DNA of 5,906 bases from an uncultured Gemmiger sp. (GCA_959018215.1 CAUEKL010000147.1:1-5906); one strand, 5' to 3'; shown: positions 1 through 5,906, counted from the first letter of the stretch. Numbers and translations are program-made. Notes: generated by a model not told the origin, from the sequence alone.

Positions 1-1197
1 CAGCAGGTACATGCCGGTCTCGTCGTCCACCCCGTCACAGATACACTCGAAGGTCTTGCCCACCTTGGCGGCCATGGCGGCAGCGCTGATGTCCGCCTGG
101 ATCTCCATGATATGTTCCGCCCGGCGCTGCTTGACCTCCTCGTCGATCTGGCCGTCCATGGTGGCGGCGGGGGTGTTCTCTTCCGCCGAATAGGCAAAGC
201 AGCCCAGACGGTCGAACCGCACCGTTTTGACGAAGTCGCACAGCTCGGCGTACTCCTCCTCGGTCTCGCCGGGGAATCCGGCGATGAGGGTGGTGCGCAG
301 GGTCAGGCCGGGGATGGCAGCCCGCAGCCGGGCAATGGCGTCCTCGATCTCCTTGCGGCCGCCCCGGCGGTTCATGGCCTGGAGCACCCGGTCGTCGCAG
401 TGCTGGATGGGCAGGTCCAGATAGGGCACCACCTTTTTATTGCGCACCATGGCGGCGATGAATTCATCGGTGATGCGCTCGGGGTAGGCGTACAGCACCC
501 GGATCCAGCGGATGCCGTCGATCTCATTGAGCCGGTCCAGCAGCTCGCAGACGGCCCCGGGCTTGCCCCAGTCCTCGCCGTAGGCGGTGGGGTCCTGGGC
601 CACCACGATGAGCTCCCGCACCCCTTCCCCGGCCAGCCAGCGGGCTTCGGCCACGCAGTCCTCCAGGGGACGGCTGCGCAGCGGGCCGCGGATCAGCGGG
701 ATGGCGCAGTACCGGCAGCGGTTGTTGCAGCCTTCAGCGATCTTCAGGTAGGCGTAATGGGAGGGGGTGGAGATGACCCGGGCACCGCCCAGGGGCATAT
801 CGGTCTTGGGGCCGTAGCTTTCCAGACGGTCGGCACCGGCGGCGCAGACCCGCTCCACAATGGCGGGCAGGGCGGCGTTGGAGCCGATGCCCACCACCGC
901 GTCCACCTCGGGCATTTCGGCGGCGATCTGCTGCTTGTACCGCTCCGCCAGGCAGCCGGTAACGATGACCTTCAGGTCCGGGTTCTGCTGCTTGTACTGG
1001 CAGGCCATGAGGATGTTCTCGATGGCCTCCTCCTTGGCGGACTGGATGAACCCGCAGGTGTTGACGATGATCACGTCCGCCTGGGCGGGGTCGGCCACAG
1101 TCTGGTGCCCGGCCTTGAGGAGGGCGTGGCAGAAAACGTCGGCGTCCACCTGGTTTTTGGGGCAGCCCAGAGAGATGATGGCAATATTTTTGGTCAT
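1..1197 (-). CDS. rimO: Ribosomal protein S12 methylthiotransferase RimO (C-terminus cut by window edge)
   Basis: Radical-SAM methylthiotransferase. The family adds a methylthio group to the conserved aspartate of ribosomal protein S12, using two 4Fe-4S clusters. My translation from the ATG at 1197 stays open for 399 codons to the left edge; the family is usually about 440 residues, so roughly 40-50 are missing. The N-terminal MTTase domain has SLGCPKNQVDAD (Cys12), VNTCGF (Cys48) and VTGCLAERY (Cys82), the three ligands of the auxiliary cluster. The radical-SAM motif is GCNNRCRYCAIP (Cys157, Cys161, Cys164), followed by RGPLRSRP. LDLPIQHCDD (260-269) and GFPGETEEE also fit. SLGCPKN and the IRGPLRSRP context favour RimO over MiaB or MtaB. 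The last visible residues, from about 379, look like the start of the TRAM domain. An AAGGA site lies 7 bases before the ATG, and the gene follows recX by 21 bases with no terminator, so it is probably co-transcribed with recA-recX. Confidence 0.95.
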   Translation of the reverse strand, partial: MTKNIAIISLGCPKNQVDADVFCHALLKAGHQTVADPAQADVIIVNTCGFIQSAKEEAIENILMACQYKQQNPDLKVIVTGCLAERYKQQIAAEMPEVDAVVGIGSNAALPAIVERVCAAGADRLESYGPKTDMPLGGARVISTPSHYAYLKIAEGCNNRCRYCAIPLIRGPLRSRPLEDCVAEARWLAGEGVRELIVVAQDPTAYGEDWGKPGAVCELLDRLNEIDGIRWIRVLYAYPERITDEFIAAMVRNKKVVPYLDLPIQHCDDRVLQAMNRRGGRKEIEDAIARLRAAIPGLTLRTTLIAGFPGETEEEYAELCDFVKTVRFDRLGCFAYSAEENTPAATMDGQIDEEVKQRRAEHIMEIQADISAAAMAAKVGKTFECICDGVDDETGMYLL

Positions 1198-1204
1198 AGT
1201 GGTT

Positions 1205-1209
1205 TCCTT
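1205..1209 (-). promoter_or_regulatory. rimO ribosome binding site
   Basis: AAGGA on the minus strand, 7 bases before the rimO ATG, in the 21-base recX-rimO gap. It supports the chosen start. It also shows that rimO has its own initiation signal, unlike recX. Confidence 0.7.
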
Positions 1210-1218
1210 TTTCCTATG

Positions 1219-1833
1219 TTATTCGTCCCGGGCTTCCTCCAGGACGGTACGGATGACGCTGTGGGAAAAGCCCCGGCGGGCCAGGGCGGCGGCCACCTGG
1301 GGCTCCTTGCCCTGGGCCAGTTTGGAGGCATACTGCCGCTGGACCAGCGCCCGGGCGCTGGCCAGGTCGGGGTCTTCCTCCTCATCCTCCAGGGCCTCCA
1401 CCGCCGCGGCGGCGGTGTCCCGGTCGATGCCCTTCCTGCTCAGGTCCAGCAGGATCTCCCGGCGGCTCTTGCGCTTGCGCAGCAGCTCCGCGGCCCGGCG
1501 GCGGGCAAAATCCTCGTCGTTGAGCAGGCCCAGCTCCCCCGCTCTGGCCACCGCGGCGGCGGCGCTGTGGGGGTCAAACTTGCGGCAGAGTTTTTCGTAC
1601 AGTTCCCCGGCGGCGTGGTCCCGCAAGGCCAGCAGGTCCATGGCCTTGTCCAGGGCACGGCGGGTGTCGCTTTTTTTGCGCAGCTCCTCGATCTGCCAGG
1701 GTTCCAGCTCGTCCTCCTTGTGCAGGTCGGCATCGGCAAAGGTGGCCTCGTCCAGGGAGAAGGCAAATTCCCCGTCAAAGAAGAGGGCGTACCGCCCGCG
1801 CTTGGTCTCGGTAATATCGGTGAGGCGGGGCAT
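1219..1833 (-). CDS. recX: Regulatory protein RecX, modulator of RecA
   Basis: RecX binds the RecA-ssDNA filament in the cytoplasm and tunes or inhibits its ATPase and strand-exchange activity (family knowledge). The 204-residue product is highly charged and helical, within the size range of Gram-positive RecX. It has a short beta-rich N-terminus (RYALFFDGEFAFSLDE). The helical repeats that define the family follow, with the signatures RALDKAMDLLALRDHAAGEL, LGLLNDEDFARR and a C-terminal VAAALARRGFSHSVIRTVL. The ATG is chosen because it shares one base with the recA stop (TGATG); a TTG three bases upstream would also be in frame. No Shine-Dalgarno sequence sits 5-12 bases before the ATG, so translation probably depends on ribosomes finishing recA. 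Position directly after recA strongly supports the call. Ala-rich runs such as SAAAAVARA reflect GC-rich codon use. Confidence 0.93.
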   Translation of the reverse strand: MPRLTDITETKRGRYALFFDGEFAFSLDEATFADADLHKEDELEPWQIEELRKKSDTRRALDKAMDLLALRDHAAGELYEKLCRKFDPHSAAAAVARAGELGLLNDEDFARRRAAELLRKRKSRREILLDLSRKGIDRDTAAAAVEALEDEEEDPDLASARALVQRQYASKLAQGKEPQVAAALARRGFSHSVIRTVLEEARDE

Positions 1834-3005
1834 CAATCGTCAACCATGATGTCCAGGTCCACCTCGCTGCCGGTGGTCTTGGGGGCAGCGGGGGCCGCCT
1901 CGGCGGCAGGGGCAGCAGCCACCGGGGTGGCCACCTTCTCGATGGGTTTGACGGTGCCCTTCTTGCCCGCGGCAATGAGACGGTCAGCGTTTTCCCGCAC
2001 GATCTTCTCGATCTCCTCCGCCACGGCGGGGTTGTCCTTCAGGAACTGCTTGGCGTTGTCACGGCCCTGGCCCAGGCGGATATCGCCGTAGTTGAACCAG
2101 GCGCCGCTCTTCTGGACCACGCCCAGCTTGACGCCCAGGTCGATGATCTCGCCCACTTTGGAGATGCCTTCGCCGAACATGATGTCGAATTCCGCTTCCC
2201 GGAAGGGAGGTGCCACCTTGTTCTTGACCACCTTGGCCCGGGTACGGTTGCCGATGAAGGAACCGTTGGAGTCCTTCAGGCCCTCAATACGGCGCACGTC
2301 GATGCGCACCGAGGAATAATACTTCAGAGCGCGGCCGCCGGTGGTGACTTCGGGGCTGCCGTAGACCACGCCCACCTTTTCACGCAGCTGATTGATGAAG
2401 ATGCAGACGGTGTTGGTCTTGCCGATGATGCCGGTGAGCTTGCGCAGGGCCTGGCTCATCAGGCGGGCCTGCAGGCCCACGTGGGAGTCGCCCATCTCGC
2501 CCTCAATTTCGGCTTTGGGAACCATGGCCGCCACCGAGTCCACCACGATGGCGTCGATGGCGCCGGAGCGGACCAGGGCTTCACAGATTTCCATGGCCTG
2601 CTCGCCGGTATCCGGCTGGCTGACCAGCAGGCTGTCGATGTCCACCCCCAGGGCCCGGGCATAGGCCGGGTCCAGGGCGTGTTCCACGTCGATGAAGGCC
2701 ACTTCGCCCCCGTTGCGCTGGGCTTCGGCCAGAATCTGCAGGGCCAGGGTAGTCTTACCGGAAGATTCGGGGCCGTACACTTCCACAATACGGCCGCGGG
2801 GCACGCCGCCGATGCCCAGAGCCATATCCAGGCCCAGGCTGCCGGTGGAGATAGCATCCACCTGCATGGTGACGTTGGCGCCCAGCTTCATGACGGCGCC
2901 CTTGCCGAACTGCTTTTCGATCTGGGCCAGCGCCGTTTCCAGCGCGGCCTTCTTGTCTCCGGCGGGAGCCGCCGGGGTGGTTTTGCTTTCTTTCTTGGCT
3001 GCCAT
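1833..3005 (-). CDS. recA: Recombinase RecA
   Basis: RecA forms ATP-dependent filaments on ssDNA, drives homologous strand exchange and triggers LexA autocleavage in the SOS response. The 390-residue product has every key element. Walker A is GPESSGKTT (78-86, Lys84); the catalytic glutamate is in FIDVEHALDP (Glu108); Walker B is AIVVDSVAAMVPK (Asp156); loop L1 is EGEMGDSHVGLQAR; the allosteric glutamine is in FINQLREK (Gln206); and L2 follows with SPEVTTGGRALKYY. Numbering is 12 higher than E. coli. The tail (about 357-390) is a low-complexity Ala/Pro linker ending in the acidic VDLDIMVDD, making the protein longer than the usual 350 or so residues. The start at 3005 is set by an AAGGAG seven bases upstream. 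An in-frame ATG at 3059 would add 18 unlikely residues (MNHNKGGGGHPP...) and falls at the predicted transcription start. The gene has its own promoter and is followed by recX without a gap or terminator. Confidence 0.98.
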   Translation of the reverse strand: MAAKKESKTTPAAPAGDKKAALETALAQIEKQFGKGAVMKLGANVTMQVDAISTGSLGLDMALGIGGVPRGRIVEVYGPESSGKTTLALQILAEAQRNGGEVAFIDVEHALDPAYARALGVDIDSLLVSQPDTGEQAMEICEALVRSGAIDAIVVDSVAAMVPKAEIEGEMGDSHVGLQARLMSQALRKLTGIIGKTNTVCIFINQLREKVGVVYGSPEVTTGGRALKYYSSVRIDVRRIEGLKDSNGSFIGNRTRAKVVKNKVAPPFREAEFDIMFGEGISKVGEIIDLGVKLGVVQKSGAWFNYGDIRLGQGRDNAKQFLKDNPAVAEEIEKIVRENADRLIAAGKKGTVKPIEKVATPVAAAPAAEAAPAAPKTTGSEVDLDIMVDD

Positions 3006-3012
3006 TGTATTT

Positions 3013-3018
3013 CTCCTT
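3013..3018 (-). promoter_or_regulatory. recA ribosome binding site
   Basis: AAGGAG on the minus strand, 7 bases before the ATG at 3005. This near-consensus site decides the recA start against the in-frame ATG at 3059. The site overlaps the 3' arm of a possible small hairpin (3015-3026). Confidence 0.85.
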
Positions 3019-3024
3019 TTCAAA

Positions 3025-3041
3025 GGGGGATGTCCTCCCCC
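3025..3041 (-). other. Predicted GC-rich hairpin in the recA 5' leader
   Basis: On the minus strand GGGGGA, a five-base loop (GGACA) and TCCCCC form a perfect six-base-pair stem, ending six bases before the AAGGAG site. It lies inside the predicted leader of about 55 bases. It is not followed by a U-tract, so it is not an intrinsic terminator. It could stabilise the mRNA 5' end or affect access to the ribosome binding site. The pairing is read directly; any role is inferred. Confidence 0.5.
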
Positions 3042-3067
3042 ACCCTTGTTGTGGTTCACATGCCCTT

Positions 3068-3096
3068 ATTATACCCTTTCCGGCAGGAAATTACAA
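3068..3096 (-). promoter_or_regulatory. Sigma-A type promoter of recA
   Basis: On the minus strand the -35 element TTGTAA (3096-3091) and the perfect -10 element TATAAT (3073-3068) are separated by exactly 17 bases, the optimal spacing. Transcription should start near 3061, giving a leader of about 55 bases before the recA ATG. The promoter is in the only sizeable intergenic gap of the window (3006-3134) and would drive recA-recX-rimO. Confidence 0.85.
3077..3090. repeat. Inverted repeat between the -35 and -10 of recA
   Basis: TTTCC and GGAAA form a perfect five-base dyad around a four-base centre, filling most of the spacer between the promoter elements. That is a classic position for a repressor operator. 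It does not match the Gram-positive LexA consensus (GAAC-N4-GTTC). It may be an operator for a lineage-specific LexA or another repressor, or chance. Confidence 0.4.
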
Positions 3097-3107
3097 CTAT
3101 TTGTTGT
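3093..3107. repeat. Inverted repeat overlapping the recA -35 element
   Basis: ACAAC and GTTGT form a perfect five-base dyad around AAATA (minus-strand reading), and the right arm overlaps the TTGTAA -35 element. A protein bound here would cover the promoter. Like the neighbouring dyad it is unlike a canonical LexA box. As RNA it would be a weak A/U-rich stem downstream of prmC, too weak to call a terminator. Confidence 0.4.
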
Positions 3108-3134
3108 GCTTTTGCAGGCCGGTTTATAGGTCTT

Positions 3135-4004
3135 TCAAGGTTTTTGCAGCAGGATGGCCCGGTCGTTGCCGCCGTAGTCCTGCCGGCAGCTGCCGTTGAC
3201 CCAGCCGGTTCTGGCGCCCAGGTCCAGCACGGCCTGCCGCTGTGCGTAGCCGATCTCCAGCACCAGCCAGCCCCCCGGGCGCAGCACCCGCTGCCAGGGG
3301 CCGGTGAGGCAGCGGTAAAAGGCAAGGCCGTCCGCCCCGCCGTCCAGAGCCATGGCCGGTTCCCGGGCGGTTTCGGGCATGAGTTCGCGCATTTCCGCCC
3401 CGGTGAGGTAAGGCGGATTGCTGAGGATCAGGTCCACGCTCTCCGGCGGCAGGTCCTGCCAGCCGGTGAGCACATCCCCTTCCCGCACGGTCACTTCCGC
3501 CCCGGGCAGGGCCTGCCGGGCGTTGCGCCGCAGGTAGGTCAGTGCCTCCGGGCTTTTTTCCCAGCAGGTCACCCGGGCGCCGGGCACAAACCGTTTGACG
3601 CCCAGGCCCAGGCAGCCGGTCCCGGCACACAGGTCCAGCACCAGGGGGGCGGGGTCGCCCGCCTTTTGCAGCAGCTCCACGGCAGCCTCACAGACCACCT
3701 CGGTGTCCGCCCGGGGGCAAAGGACCCCGGGCCCCACCTGCAGAGTGAAATCCAGAAAATCCCATTCCCCCAGAATGTACTGCAGGGGTTCCCGCCCGGC
3801 CCGGCGTTCAGTGAGGGCCGCCAGGGCGGCGGCGTGTTCCGGGGTCAGGGGGGCCGTGTCCAGACGGGGGTCCCGCCCCACCGCCAGGCGGTAGAGCTCC
3901 CGGGCGTCAAAGGCGGCGTCGGGCACACCGGCTGTTTCCAGGGCGGTGCGCACCGCCCGCAGGACTTCCCGGGGGGCCAGACCGGTGAGGGAAAGCTCAG
4001 TCAC
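3135..4004 (-). CDS. prmC: Peptide chain release factor N5-glutamine methyltransferase PrmC
   Basis: PrmC uses S-adenosylmethionine to methylate the glutamine of the GGQ motif in release factors RF1 and RF2, which improves peptide release at stop codons. The 289-residue product is typical in length. It has a helical N-terminal substrate-binding domain (about 1-75), then REPLQYILGEWDFLDF and VLCPRADTE (linker to the Rossmann fold). The SAM-binding motif I is LDLCAGTGCLGLGV (123-136), the acidic residue after strand 2 is in CWEKS, and the catalytic NPPY is at 196-199. The family signature EPAMALDGGADGLAFYR (215-231) and the C-terminal DYGGNDRAILLQK also match. Translation starts at a GTG inside the DUF1385 stop region (8-base overlap). 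No ATG fits better, and the N-terminal helix aligns with the family from this start. A GGAGGAGG lies 12 bases upstream. The usual partner prfA is not adjacent downstream. Confidence 0.95.
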   Translation of the reverse strand: MTELSLTGLAPREVLRAVRTALETAGVPDAAFDARELYRLAVGRDPRLDTAPLTPEHAAALAALTERRAGREPLQYILGEWDFLDFTLQVGPGVLCPRADTEVVCEAAVELLQKAGDPAPLVLDLCAGTGCLGLGVKRFVPGARVTCWEKSPEALTYLRRNARQALPGAEVTVREGDVLTGWQDLPPESVDLILSNPPYLTGAEMRELMPETAREPAMALDGGADGLAFYRCLTGPWQRVLRPGGWLVLEIGYAQRQAVLDLGARTGWVNGSCRQDYGGNDRAILLQKP

Positions 4005-4953
4005 GGTTCCAGGCGGCCTCCTCCGGGTTTTCGGGCAGGACGGGGGTCACGGCGGCGATGGCCACCTCGATCATGTCGTCCTCCGGCTCAAAGGTTGTCA
4101 GCCGCTGCAGCCAGAGCCCCGGCACCGCCACGGCTTTGGCCAGCCAGGAGTTGGACCGGCCGGACCAGCGCAGGATCTCGTAGGAGATGGCCACCAGCAG
4201 GGGCAGCATGGCCAGTTTGTACAGCACCCGCAGGGCGGTGCTGGTCCAGGGCAGCACCGCGTACAGCACGATGCTGATGAGGATGACCAGGATCAGGAAG
4301 CTGGTGCCGCACCGGGGATGGAACCGGGTGTGGCGGCGGATGTTCTCCACCGTCAGCTCCTCCCCGGCTTCATAGCAGGCGATGGTCTTGTGCTCGGCGC
4401 CGTGGTAGGCAAAGACCCGGTGGATCTCCTTGGTGCGGGAGCACAGGAACATGTATCCCAGGAAGATGGCCAGCTTGAGCACCGCCTCGATGATGACCCG
4501 GGGCCACCGGCCCAGAGGCACCACCGTGGACAGCAGCCCGGTGAGGAAGGTAGGCAGGTACAGAAACAGGAACAGGGCCAGCACCACCCCCAGCAGGGCG
4601 GAAATGGTCATGAGCACGTTCTGGAAGGCGGGGCCGGTGTGTTCTTCCAGCCATTTGTCAAAGCGGGACTGCTCGGCTTCCTGCTCCTCCTCGGTCATGG
4701 CGATGTCGGCGCTGTGCATCAGGTACTTGTAGCCGCTGCACAGGTTTTCCACCATGTTGCAGACACCTCGCAGCAGGGGGATCTTGTTGTACCAGTGGGT
4801 GTGGACATCCTCATAGGTCAGGTCGATGGTGCCGTCCGGGCGGCGCACGGCGCAGCAGATCTTTTTGGGGCCGCGCATCATGATGCCTTCCATGAGGGCC
4901 TGGCCGCCCACACTGGTACGGAATTTTTCGGTCGGACGCGATTCTTGCGGCAT
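3997..4953 (-). CDS. DUF1385 family integral membrane protein (YqhQ-like)
   Basis: Member of the DUF1385 family, related to Bacillus YqhQ; no biochemical function is established that I know of. The 318-residue product begins with the family hallmark VGGQALMEGIMMRGP (15-29). It has about four hydrophobic segments (roughly 112-134, 153-171, 216-236, 243-261). Between the second and third is a conserved polar block with HGAEHKTIACYE (184-195) and FHPRCGTSF (211-219). The C-terminal LTTFEPEDDMIEVAIAAV (285-302) is also typical. The clustered His and Cys residues (His178, His184, His188, Cys193, His212, Cys215) could form a metal or catalytic site, which is an inference. There is no cleavable signal peptide. 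The start follows an AAAGGAG by 12 bases, rather long, but no other start fits. It overlaps prmC by 8 bases, a pairing common in Clostridia, and follows the kinase gene by 26 bases, so all three are probably co-transcribed. Confidence 0.9.
   Translation of the reverse strand: MPQESRPTEKFRTSVGGQALMEGIMMRGPKKICCAVRRPDGTIDLTYEDVHTHWYNKIPLLRGVCNMVENLCSGYKYLMHSADIAMTEEEQEAEQSRFDKWLEEHTGPAFQNVLMTISALLGVVLALFLFLYLPTFLTGLLSTVVPLGRWPRVIIEAVLKLAIFLGYMFLCSRTKEIHRVFAYHGAEHKTIACYEAGEELTVENIRRHTRFHPRCGTSFLILVILISIVLYAVLPWTSTALRVLYKLAMLPLLVAISYEILRWSGRSNSWLAKAVAVPGLWLQRLTTFEPEDDMIEVAIAAVTPVLPENPEEAAWNRD
4017..4024 (-). promoter_or_regulatory. Probable prmC ribosome binding site inside the DUF1385 gene
   Basis: GGAGGAGG on the minus strand, 12 bases before the GTG start of prmC and within the last codons of the DUF1385 gene (encoding part of ENPEEAA). 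The spacing is longer than ideal, so prmC translation may rely partly on coupling through the 8-base overlap. Confidence 0.5.
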
Positions 4954-4979
4954 AAGACGGATAGTCTCCTTTGTTGGTT

Positions 4980-5906
4980 TCAGATGGGCTCGTGCAGGTG
5001 TTCCTGCCCGGGGCGGTAAAGGGGCAGAGTGATGAGCACCGTAGTGCCCTGCCCCATGGTACTGGTGATGTCGGTGGTGCCGCCCAAAGCGGTGACGATG
5101 GCATCCACCACCGCCAGGCCGATGCCCGACCCGCGCACCGCGTTTTTGCCCTTGAAAAATTTTTGTTTGACCTTTTCCAGGTCATCGGGGGGGATGCCCC
5201 GGCCTTGGTCCCGTATGGACACGGTGACGGTGGAGGGGCCGCGGGTCAGGGTCAGGAAGATGGACCCGCCGGGGGGCGAGTACTTGATGGCATTGTCCAG
5301 CACATTGATGAACACCTGCCGCAGCCGGGCGGGGTCCGCCCACACCGGGAAGGGTTCGGGGGGTTCCTCATACACCAGGCGCAGCCCTTCCTGCCGGATG
5401 CGCCCCTCCACAAAGAGGGCGGCGTCGGTGGCTTCGGCCACCAGGTCCAGCACCTGGCAGTCCAGCTTGATGCCGTTCTGCAGGCGGGAGAAGTCCAGCA
5501 GTTCCTCCACCATGGCGTACAGGCGGTCGGTTTCGGCGCCGATGACCTCCAGCCCCTTGCGGTAGTTTTCGTCGCTGGGGTCCTTGAGGGCGGCGATGGT
5601 CTCCACCCATCCCTTGATGGAGGTCAGGGGGGTGCGCAGTTCATGGCTCACCGAGGAGATGAACTCGTTTTTCATCCGTTCGGTCTCGGTCAGGTGCTCC
5701 GCCATCTCATTGATGGTGCGGCACAGGCGGCCGATCTCGTCGTTGTAGCGGGTGTCGGGCAGGCGGGTCTGCAGGTCGCCCCCGGCGATGCGGTTGGCGA
5801 TGACCTCCACCTGGCCCAGGGGTCGCACAATGGACCGGATGAAGAAGAGTCCGCTCCACAACGCAAAGGCCAGGGCCAGCAGCACGATGCCCCCCGACAG
5901 CAGCAC
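4980..5906 (-). CDS. Sensor histidine kinase of a two-component system (N-terminus cut by window edge)
   Basis: The visible 308 residues are the C-terminal part of a membrane-bound histidine kinase; the frame runs off the right edge. The GTG at the boundary is probably an internal valine, not the start. Domains in order: a transmembrane helix (about 1-24), a HAMP linker (about 24-75, with RPLGQVEVIANRIAGGDL and NDEIGRLCRTINEM), the dimerisation/phosphoacceptor domain with SVSHELRTPLTSIKGW (His88), and the HATPase domain. The last has the N box NVLDNAIKYS (201-210), G1 DQGRGIPP (233-240), an F-box-like QKFFKGKN and G2 GSGIGLAV (259-266). All catalytic motifs are intact, so it should be an active kinase of the HPK1/PhoR-WalK type. 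The missing part should hold an extracytoplasmic sensor and a first transmembrane helix, and a response-regulator gene probably lies upstream. The signal cannot be told from this fragment, so no symbol is given. Confidence 0.93.
   Translation of the reverse strand: MLLSGGIVLLALAFALWSGLFFIRSIVRPLGQVEVIANRIAGGDLQTRLPDTRYNDEIGRLCRTINEMAEHLTETERMKNEFISSVSHELRTPLTSIKGWVETIAALKDPSDENYRKGLEVIGAETDRLYAMVEELLDFSRLQNGIKLDCQVLDLVAEATDAALFVEGRIRQEGLRLVYEEPPEPFPVWADPARLRQVFINVLDNAIKYSPPGGSIFLTLTRGPSTVTVSIRDQGRGIPPDDLEKVKQKFFKGKNAVRGSGIGLAVVDAIVTALGGTTDITSTMGQGTTVLITLPLYRPGQEHLHEPI

Noticed and set aside
1396..1415. GCC/GCG-rich repeat-like run in the recX gene.
   Set aside because: It encodes an alanine run within a helical repeat and stays in frame; ordinary codon bias at high GC explains it.
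112..2091. Very long open frame on the plus strand (about 659 codons) across rimO, recX and the 3' part of recA.
   Set aside because: It lies opposite clearly identified genes. Its translation is a Gly/Val/His/Gln-rich string without domains, as expected from the antisense of GC-biased codons in the complementary phase.
3006..3059. N-terminal extension of RecA from an upstream in-frame ATG at 3059.
   Set aside because: The extra residues (MNHNKGGGGHPP...) do not resemble RecA, the ATG lies at the predicted transcription start with no ribosome binding site, and a strong AAGGAG serves the ATG at 3005.
3093..3134. Possible rho-independent terminator for prmC.
   Set aside because: The only dyad is a five-base A/U-rich stem (ACAAC/GTTGT) followed by AATTT rather than a GC stem with a U-run; it is better explained as a promoter-overlapping element.
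2481..4277. Long open frame on the plus strand (about 598 codons) across recA, the promoter region, prmC and part of DUF1385.
   Set aside because: It reads through two real genes and the recA promoter, and shows no recognisable motif; it is a composition artefact of high GC.
3946..5019. Plus-strand open frame opposite DUF1385 and the end of the kinase gene.
   Set aside because: Its product is a low-complexity Gly/His/Gln-rich antisense sequence, while the minus strand encodes a well-supported membrane protein.
5904..5906. GTG at the right edge as start codon of the histidine kinase.
   Set aside because: The protein would begin inside a transmembrane helix and lack any sensor domain; the frame continues past the edge, so this is probably an internal valine.

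Overview
The window is a compact, all-minus-strand stretch of a high-GC bacterial chromosome. I read it as a Gram-positive Clostridia member, probably Oscillospiraceae/Ruminococcaceae-like. The reasons are a membrane DUF1385 (YqhQ-type) gene overlapping prmC, a recA-recX-rimO cluster, Firmicutes-style AGGAG ribosome binding sites, and strong G/C third positions. The taxonomic call is an inference from gene content and composition, not a database match.

In transcription order (right to left): (1) the 3' part of a sensor histidine kinase gene, cut by the right edge (5906-4980). (2) A DUF1385 membrane protein (4953-3997), 26 bases downstream. (3) prmC, the release-factor glutamine methyltransferase (4004-3135), starting with GTG and overlapping DUF1385 by 8 bases. 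(4) A 129-base intergenic region with a near-ideal sigma-A promoter, two dyads in the promoter, and a leader that can form a hairpin. (5) recA (3005-1833). (6) recX (1833-1219), fused to the recA stop as TGATG. (7) rimO (1197 to the left edge), open to the end of the window and missing its C-terminus.

The window therefore holds two probable transcription units. The upstream one ends with kinase-DUF1385-prmC. The second begins at the recA promoter and joins homologous recombination (RecA), its modulator (RecX) and ribosomal protein S12 methylthiolation (RimO). PrmC and RimO both modify translation components; RecA and RecX act together on single-stranded DNA. No stretch over 300 bases lacks a gene. 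I saw no RNA gene, CRISPR array, insertion sequence, attachment site or convincing rho-independent terminator.

This is mostly a housekeeping region, and I do not find a new multi-gene system. The points most worth a second look are the recA control region (no canonical Gram-positive LexA box, but two dyads in the promoter and two mutually exclusive leader hairpins), the SD-less recA/recX coupling, the presence of rimO in the recA unit, and the unassigned DUF1385 protein with conserved His/Cys motifs.
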